Part shown: positions 57,241 through 64,000 of the stretch, one piece after another
Layout: every line of letters begins with the position of its first letter
How positions within the stretch are numbered: position 1 is the first letter of the stretch
Source of the DNA: Jackrogersella multiformis
Taxonomy: Eukaryota > Ascomycota > Sordariomycetes > Xylariales > Hypoxylaceae
Assembly: GCA_902806575.1 (NCBI GenBank)
Contig: CADCXD010000005.1
Coordinates: forward strand, 372,001 to 436,000
Direction: 5' to 3'
DNA length: 64,000 nucleotides
Made by a program: the position numbers and the translations under genes
The notes under the pieces: generated by a model
Seen by the model: only the letters and a program-made list of their open reading frames with translations
Database searches by the model: none
Told to the model about the DNA's origin: nothing

Positions 57241-58452
57241 CTTGACCGATCTGGAAGTGTTCAGTTCTTTTGTTGGTAAGAAGGTGATTGAATTTGGTTG
57301 GTAAGAAGTTTGATTGAATTTGTGTTCGATGTGAACATGACAGAAACGGAAAAGATTTCGCGTTGAGTGTGTAAGTGTGTAGGTGTGTGAAAACAATCAC
57401 TAGAGTTAGGAAGATAGAAAGGTACCTAGGTTAGGTACCTAGGTAGGTAGGTAGGTAGGTAGGTAGGTAGGTAGGTTCCGACGTAGGCAGGTAGGTACCG
57501 ACGTAGGTAGTTTCCTACTTCCACGAAAGCTTTGATCAATGCGACTTCCTAATGTATTTGACAAGCAGTTGCCAGTCGGTCGAGGTTATCAGCTGCTCTT
57601 GCAAGATTTGTATCTGTCTGTTCGTGTCACCGTAAACTATAGTTCGGTTCTGGTAGGTAGGAGCTGGAGGTAGTAGAGTGGACTTCGTGGTACATTACCA
57701 CAAAGATTGTTTGCTTCACGAGGTACTCGCTTCTGGAATAGATGCAAGCTTGAGCAACTTGGAAGTTGTAACCTAGTTACATATCCATATAGCACCTTCC
57801 TTTACACAAGTATTCGAGGGGGTACATTGTACAATTGTCAGGTCATTTAACTGCTGTACCTACATATGTAGGTATCTTCTCGTAGCCTCCTAAGGTTACC
57901 TACCTCCTATCCTTTAACATCATCCAAATCCAAGCCTGGAAGAACAACTGCTTAGGAAGTATTCTAATACCTGATCAAAGCTTCAATCTAATAAAGCCAG
58001 TATATATACCTAGGTACCTACACACTCTATGATAACTGATTATATGCCACTTAGAAGAATTCTTCCACATCTATTATTCCTGCAAATAATGAATTTGCAT
58101 ATGTTCACTACCTAGGTATTCAGTCAAAGATCATTATACACCATGTAATAAACAGAGAAGCATGAAAATATTCAAAACTGGATTATTAAACTATCTGGAG
58201 ACATGCTCATATCCCGAAGTCCTATTGGAGCGGTCGAGCCGAAATCTATAAGGTTACCACCTAACCTGTGAGGTCCCGAAGGGCATCCCCCTATTCTAAC
58301 GGATACAAGTACGACGATGCCTACCCAGGTAGGTAATTATCCTCCCAAACACTTACACCAAACACTTACACAAACACGTAATCAGTGTCGCACGTTAGAG
58401 CGGTCGAGCTGGCCGCAAAAAATCGAACCGGGGACATCGTCAGTCTTGAGAA
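57241..58452. other. Intergenic, with TAGG microsatellite and palindromes
   Basis: Promoter side of the Ctr gene and 3' side of the isocyanide synthase gene. Palindromes occur near 57422, 57436, 58010 and 58111. No gene was seen. Confidence 0.5.
57422..57476. repeat. TAGG tetranucleotide microsatellite joined to CCTAGG palindromes
   Basis: GGTACCTAGGTTAGGTACCTAGG runs directly into about nine or ten TAGG units, as if the array grew from the palindrome arm. It lies about 200 bases upstream of the Ctr start. Confidence 0.8.
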
Positions 58453-60369
58453 TCAGGTTAGTAATTGGGAATGGGGGTGGTATGTGGTTATGATTACTAA
58501 CGATGAGATTCCTTCTCTAGATGTGATGATCTTCTGGGCCGTGGTGGCTTTCTGGGGCTCCATGTGTACCTCCTCCTGTTTTGTCGCCTCCTGTTTTGTC
58601 GCCTCCTGTTTTTTACCATCCACTCTGCCGGTAGTTGTGGTGCACAGGGTGAAATATACCGCCGCGATAGGGTCGACCTGGCCATCTTGTCCAACTACAC
58701 TAACCGTCATTCCACCTTCAGCCAGGGCTTCTCGTACCACCTTAGCCTTGGTCATATACATGACTTTACTGCCAACTAGCTTCGCCACCGAGTTATGCCA
58801 CGGTGTAGGAATGTGTAGTAGGTCACGGGAAGTCATGGGATTACTATCAGGCGAAAGCGACTCGACAGCTCGGACGATTGCCGGATCAAAAAGCTGGATA
58901 CCAAACTTAGGGCCAGCGTTGTTGTGTCTAACAAGTAAGTCTTGTTAGCCTCGTTACATCATGACTTGCCGAGTTGCCCTGTGACTTTCGGACCAGGTTT
59001 GGGTGACCTACGCGTGAATAGACAAGCGAATCTGGTTAGGAAACAGCAGCTCCACGAGGTTTGAATACGCCTGGTTCCTCTGTACCATGGCAATTATTGT
59101 TAGCGGATATCGTCATTTATACAACTGACAGGAATAACTACAGGACTAGCGATTAAAGACTCACCATTATCATCTCAAATGCCACCTTGGCAGATAGCTT
59201 CTTCTGCTTTGAGCGGCTCATGGCTCGTGTGAACGGATGGAGTTCTAGATCCTCAAGCATGAACCTCGAGAACCCGCGATATAAAGCCAAGATAGCGGCA
59301 TCTTGAGACTCAATTCGAGCTCTGAGCGCAAACCTCTGGGATTGACACCCGGCCATTAGAATGCGTCTACAAAGCTCGGCTTCCGCAGTTACCCGAGTTT
59401 CGACATGATGATCGATAGTAGGAATATCGAGCTGGACGATTCTCGCTAGCTTTGATTTGTATTTCTCCAACCCAAACAGATCAACGAGAGACTTGAAGCC
59501 TACTCGATCAGGGCTTCCTCTCCGAAGCCCGATGGCACGATTCATCTTGATCAGCTTCTCACCATACGAGTCTACATCCTGATCGTCGACACCAACTACT
59601 TGCTGTTAGTACATTCGGCAAATTGAATCGTAAAAGAAAACTCACTGCAATCACTGAAGACATGCCCATCGCTGATGATCCAGAGCTTTGCGCCTACAGT
59701 GTATATCTTCTCGATGGCCTCCACAAATTCGTGTAAGCGTTCCAAGGCAAGGAGCTCGCCACGATCAGGGTCTTTCCCTATAACTTTGTCGGTATTTGAC
59801 GACTTGCAGGGAAATGCGGGCAGGCAGAGCTCGATACGCCTCCCCTGGCGAGTGAAATGGCGGACACGCTCTGTGAAATAGGTTCGACCAGATTTAATCC
59901 ACTGGTCATCTTCGCCTTGATACCGAAGTGTCGTGTCGAAAAGAGACACAATTTCCTCCGTGGCTGTCTCGTATAGACCTGAGGGAATCGGATTCAGACA
60001 CTGATAGGTGATGGCGAAGTCAACCTGACGTAGGATGAGCTGGCTGAAGAAGGTGTCAAGGTCTCGCTTAGCGCTCGTATGGTCGGCTACATCGCTGAGG
60101 ATAATTCCAGTAAACAGCGCGTCCGAAGCCTGACGCAACTCATATAATTCTAGGCCCTGGAAGTCCCCATCAAGCTTAACGTGATAGAATTGCGATTGAC
60201 CTATAGGTCCATGATGCTGAGTTTCTAGATCAATACTAACCGATCTCCAGTTCTCTCTGATCCGGGTTGCCTCTGGACCGGTGCAGTACAGCAAGTCCCC
60301 GAACCAGTCACGAGTGAAAGAGGCTTGATACCGATAGTAAATAGACTCTCCTTCGTGTGGGAATTCCAT
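58453..60369 (-). CDS. Isocyanide synthase, Dit1/PvcA family
   Basis: Four exons, 60369-59646, 59595-59165, 59079-59012 and 58927-58453, with introns of 50, 85 and 84 bases, give 565 residues. Donors are GTGAGT, GTGAGT and GTAGGT; TACTAAC and GCTAACA branch sites are visible. The family core is clear: RIELCLPAFPCKSSNTDKV, then LLALERLHEFVEAIEKIY, LWIISDGHVFSDCIGVDD, YGEKLIKMN, RNQAYSNLVELLFPNQIRLS and AHNNAGPKFGI. DIT1_PvcA proteins make an isocyanide from an amino acid, as in yeast dityrosine, pyoverdine-related paerucumarin and fungal xanthocillin-type pathways. The N-terminal 130 residues are not typical of short Dit1. The C-tail has a 15-bp repeat giving EATKQ. No Dit2-like P450 is adjacent within the window. 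Confidence 0.88.
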
Positions 60370-62596
60370 TATGAGTGAGTGAGACGAAGCCCCCTGCTGG
60401 CTGATCTCGTGACGTGTGACTGAAAAAGGATGTAGGTATGGGACATGGACACCGGAAACAACCCTGGGGATCCGCGGTACATGCCCGTATATATCATATG
60501 TGCGGCTTCGCTAGCATCTTGTTTGTTACTCTTTTGACGACACCGAGTATCCATCCAGCCCCTAACGTTGAAGGGCCCAACGCTCTAAGCTGGGCAAACG
60601 AACGCCGGGACATTTAAAATCGTCGTCGCACTGGCACAGGTCGTGCGATGACCCACGCTCGGAAATGCCAAGAGATCGCAGGCGGATATAGTGAAAACAT
60701 CTGCGGCCGGGCGGCACGGCTGAGCTATAAGCATATACTACCTACCTATGCTATATAACAAGCTCGAGAGCGTTTAACTATGACATATGTCAAGAATAAC
60801 GGTATGAACGATCATGTTACTCTTACTTCTTTTGTACGAATTCTTTTCCACCGGCGTCCGGCTGGATAGAAGCTTATAACTAGGTACGCCCAAAATAGAC
60901 TTCCGGGCAACCCCATCTTGCGCAGTAACAATCTAGACGAGTACGTAAGAGAGTAAGAATAGTATGAGATAAAATTTGAACTGGAAATTCCTTTTCCGGG
61001 GGCCGAGATTGATTATCCGTCTCGTCGGGTCGCCCACAGGGCTGCAGAAAGGCAAATCGAGGCTACTTTCTTTTTCTTGTGGGTTTTTCTTTCTTTCATT
61101 TAATTAGCTCACTGTACTAGTAGCTCCATGAGCATGGATTGTCTCGGCCTTTCTTCGATCTTGTCTCACGTTGACCCGTTATATCTGCAGAGTCGGAATT
61201 TCATAGACTTACAGTCTAGTGCCTCTAGTAGAGTTTAGCTACGGACATCACGAATTTCAACGCCGCCGCATAGACGCCTCCAGCCGAAATCTACCACGGG
61301 AGGTTAAATATAGCGGCCGTTTCATCGTCGTGCTAGAGCTAAAATCAAGGCTGTTCTTTGACTTGACGGCTTACGTGTGATGACGGTAGCTGTCAAAAGC
61401 TATGTCAACGGCGGAACTTTATCGCAGGAGGTAGGCTGAATAGAGTTGTTGCTGTTTCGACTGCGTACAAACAAGAAGAAAACTAGTGTTTCCACATCGC
61501 GAACCACGTAATCCATGCTTGGTCATCTTTATGTTCAGACATGGATGACTTTCTTCTTGTTCGTTACATGGTCTTAAATTTGATTTAGTAATGGACCGTG
61601 GTTTGCCTTGAGGCGCGGCATAAACGTATCATGAGAGGCAACTAACTAGACCTAAGAATTTGAATTGACGAATTCCCCTACGCATAAATTTGAAACGTAC
61701 TAGATAGCTAAGAACTTCTTCATGATGCAAAATTGACACCTAAAGCTCGGTTTAGGACATGGTGGCCAGAACAACCCAAAATATCATCTGAAAATCTTGA
61801 GCGCGGCCTCCGTTGGGGAAGAAAAGCAAGGCGACGACGAGCACAGGTCTTGTTATGTTCTAGCTTCAACACTCGCAACATTCAGGGAATCAAATCAAAT
61901 TAAATGTGTGACTAATATTTCGAGTTTCTTCAACGACACAAACAAAGTCAAATAGCTTAGTCATCATGAGAATAGGAGAAATTACCCCTGAACCCCTGAA
62001 CCCCTGAACGAGACATCTCGTCCCAGATAGCAGATATACCTTATGACAATTCTAAGCTTCCCGAAGCCTATATAGTACAACCTAACAGTAAGGGACATCT
62101 TGAAACTTATATAAAGGTGTTTGTATACCTAGGTAGGTAAATATATTTAACATTCACTAAAATAAATCGCTTAAGAATCCGACAGATTACCTAACATTAG
62201 GTACCTAGTTATCAAAGAAGCAGAGCGAAGGCAAATATGATAGCAGTTACAACATAACAGCATAAAGCAGGAGCTTTTACGATTCCATTATAGATAAATA
62301 AATAAATACGTACATATGTAGTACCACTTACATCACAAATGAACGCCATCTTAGCATCCGACCCCAAGACAAAATAAATAACCGCAGAACTTCTCTACGC
62401 ACAGCATCTAGCCATCCGCCATGTCTACATTGAACACGCGAAGAAAACGAACTTACCAAGTATCTAGAGCTTAGCGTACCTACCCGGCCTCTACGTCTCC
62501 CACGGCTACAAGCATACAGCACGGTATATATCTAGGTAGCAACACGTAACGCAGCAGTACAGCACGAACCAAGCCAGACCGAACCAGACCACAGCC
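60370..62596. other. Gene-poor intergenic region, about 2.2 kb
   Basis: Upstream of the isocyanide synthase gene; no protein-like frame. It contains an 8-bp unit (ACCCCTGA) three times near 61983-62008 and a CCTAGGTA copy near 62131. Confidence 0.5.
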
Positions 62597-64000
62597 TCAA
62601 AACCACCCGGCGGCCGGCCTCGCGGTATCCGCCGAGAGCCTCGGCAGCGGGACGAGCGCGGGGTCCCTCGGCGGCGGCCTCTCGCTACGGGTGCGCGTCA
62701 AGCCTCCCGTCCTGCCGGCCTTCTCCTGCTTGTGGCTCCCTCTCCCACCACCACCACCACCGCTATTTCTGTTCTTCGCAAAAACACCCGCCAGCAACCT
62801 ATCCCCCTGGCCCCTCCCCTGGCCCCTCCCCTGGCAAGGCACAAAGAAGCACGACGCACCGGACGGCACGGGGCTATCTTGCATCGCGACGGCGGAGTCG
62901 CGGTCGGGCCGGAGCGTGTACACGCTCTTGCTGTCGGCGAGGGTGCGCATGCCCTCGAACGGGCCGGGCTTGGATTTCCCCACGCCCACACCCACCCCTC
63001 CTACCCCTGTACCCCCCTCATACCCACCCGCGCCCGCGCCCGCGCCCCCCAGCCCGAACTCCCTAAGCATAGCCTCGTGATCGCTGAGCGCGGCCTCGTG
63101 CCTATGCCTCGCGAGCACGGCCGCCACGTCGACGCCGGCGCGCGCGAGCTCGGGGCGGGCGAGGGGGTGGCGGGCGGTGAACGGGGACCAGAAGGGCCGG
63201 CCGAGGAGGGTGGGGAGGAGGGCCGGCCGAGGAGGGTGGGGAGGAGGGCCGGGTCGAGGGGGCGGTGGGGGCGGCGCCGCGCCGCCTTGTCGAGGCACCA
63301 GAAGATGTCGCGGGCGATGGTGCGGAGGGCCTGTTCCTCCGCGGCTATGGCTGCGCTGTTGTTGTTGGTGGTGGTGTCGCTTTTCGATGTTGCCTGGGCT
63401 TCCAGCAGTTTATCCAGCCTCCTCGCGCGGTCCGCGTACCCCGCCGCCGCGTGGTCGATCTGGCTGGCGAGGCCGAGCACCCACGCCTCGCTCACGCTGG
63501 ACCGGACGCGCTCGAGCCGGCCGAAGCCGTCGTCGTCGACGTACTTGATCCTGACGCGGTACAAGTCCCTCCTCCCTCCCCCCATCCCCATCCCTGCTCC
63601 AGTTCCCCCGTACCCCCGTCCCTGCGCAACCGGGACGCCCACGGAGTCGCCGTCGCCCTCGTACCCGGCGGCGGCGAGCCAGGCGCGCACGTTGTCCTTG
63701 GCGTAGGCGGGGCACAGCAGGCTGACGCCGGAGACCCTGCGGGCGGCGCAGCCGTGGTCGGCGAGCGCCGCCAGCCCGCAGACGGCGTACGGCACGTGCG
63801 CCAGCGTGGCGTGGATCTCGGCGAGCAGGGCCGCGAGCTGGGCCGGGGCCAGGGGCGTCTTGGAGTAGGAGCGGGGGTGGGGGTCTGGGTTGTTGCTTTT
63901 GCCTCTGCTGCTACCATTACCATTACTATTACTATTGCTGTTGATGTTGTTGTTGGTGTTGGTGTTGCCGGGGACCCGGGGATGTTGGGGCGGGTAGGGT
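62597..64000 (-). pseudogene. GC-rich hypothetical gene, frame broken by 26-bp duplication (runs off right edge)
   Basis: Minus-strand coding sequence enters from the right edge with an Asn/Ser/Gly-rich run (poly-Asn near 63930-63970). A domain follows with HVPYAVCGLAALADHG, VSLLCPAYAKDNVRAWLAAA, LYRVRIKYVDDDGFGRLERV, and RTIARDIFWCLDKAARR. The GLAAL-HG start resembles the nucleotidyltransferase-like hypothetical proteins of fungi; this is only a weak resemblance. At 63194-63245 a 26-bp unit occurs twice in tandem and shifts the frame. The continuation (PFWSPFTARHPLARPE, VAAVLARHRHEAALSDHEA, MLREFGLG) lies in the other frame and ends at 62597. Either a real disabling duplication or an assembly error would explain this. 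Function unknown. Confidence 0.55.
63194..63245. repeat. 26-bp perfect tandem duplication
   Basis: Unit begins GGGCCGGCCGAGGAGGG, with copies at 63194-63219 and 63220-63245. Because 26 is not a multiple of three it breaks the reading frame of the surrounding gene. Confidence 0.9.

Noticed and set aside
58385..58450. AATCGAACCGGGGAC, another tRNA B-box-like string
   Set aside because: Flanking bases do not form a T-stem or cloverleaf; it lies at the 3' side of the isocyanide synthase gene.

Overview
The window is nuclear DNA of a filamentous ascomycete (Pezizomycotina). A sordariomycete is my best guess, but that is inference. The evidence is short GT-AG introns of about 49-170 bases with CTAAC or CTGAC-like branch sites, typical fungal gene families, and long AT-leaning intergenic stretches. 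I found no rRNA, tRNA, CRISPR array or intact transposon.

Left part, 1-14.9 kb: a candidate specialised-metabolism neighbourhood. It holds a cytochrome P450 running off the left edge, a GMC oxidoreductase, a UbiA-family prenyltransferase or terpene-cyclase-like membrane enzyme (all three on the minus strand), and a divergent rhodopsin-like (SAT4-type) membrane protein. After about 6 kb without recognisable genes comes a bZIP-basic-region plus ankyrin-repeat regulator of the ToxE/bANK type. UbiA-type enzymes make the scaffold in some fungal terpenoid pathways, P450 and GMC enzymes oxidise such scaffolds, and bANK proteins control some toxin clusters, so the set could be one small terpenoid or meroterpenoid pathway.

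Middle, 14.9-22.8 kb: a gene desert with an AT-rich block. A small Myb/SANT-like gene and a possible LTR relic follow. Then come a secreted GH18 chitinase with a C-terminal CBM18, nicotinate phosphoribosyltransferase (NAD salvage), Sec61 beta (ER translocon) and a short-chain dehydrogenase.

35-57 kb is mostly conserved housekeeping: a 1333-residue sterol-glucosyltransferase-like protein with a VPS13-like segment and a tail of ubiquitin-interacting-motif-like repeats, a small acidic protein of unknown function, mitochondrial aspartyl-tRNA synthetase, an AP180/CALM clathrin adaptor, the TFIIH subunit Tfb3/MAT1, NudC, URI/Bud27 and a Ctr copper transporter.

Right end, 58-64 kb: a Dit1/PvcA-family isocyanide synthase with no recognisable tailoring gene beside it, then a gene-poor stretch. 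A GC-rich hypothetical gene runs off the right edge and its frame is broken by a 26-bp tandem duplication.

Intergenic DNA throughout carries dozens of copies of a palindrome built on CCTAGG (TACCTAGGTA and longer forms). I saw none inside a coding exon. Exon boundaries were placed by hand from splice consensus and reading-frame continuity; two genes (6360-7581 and 13444-14861) could not be made fully consistent, and this is stated in their entries.
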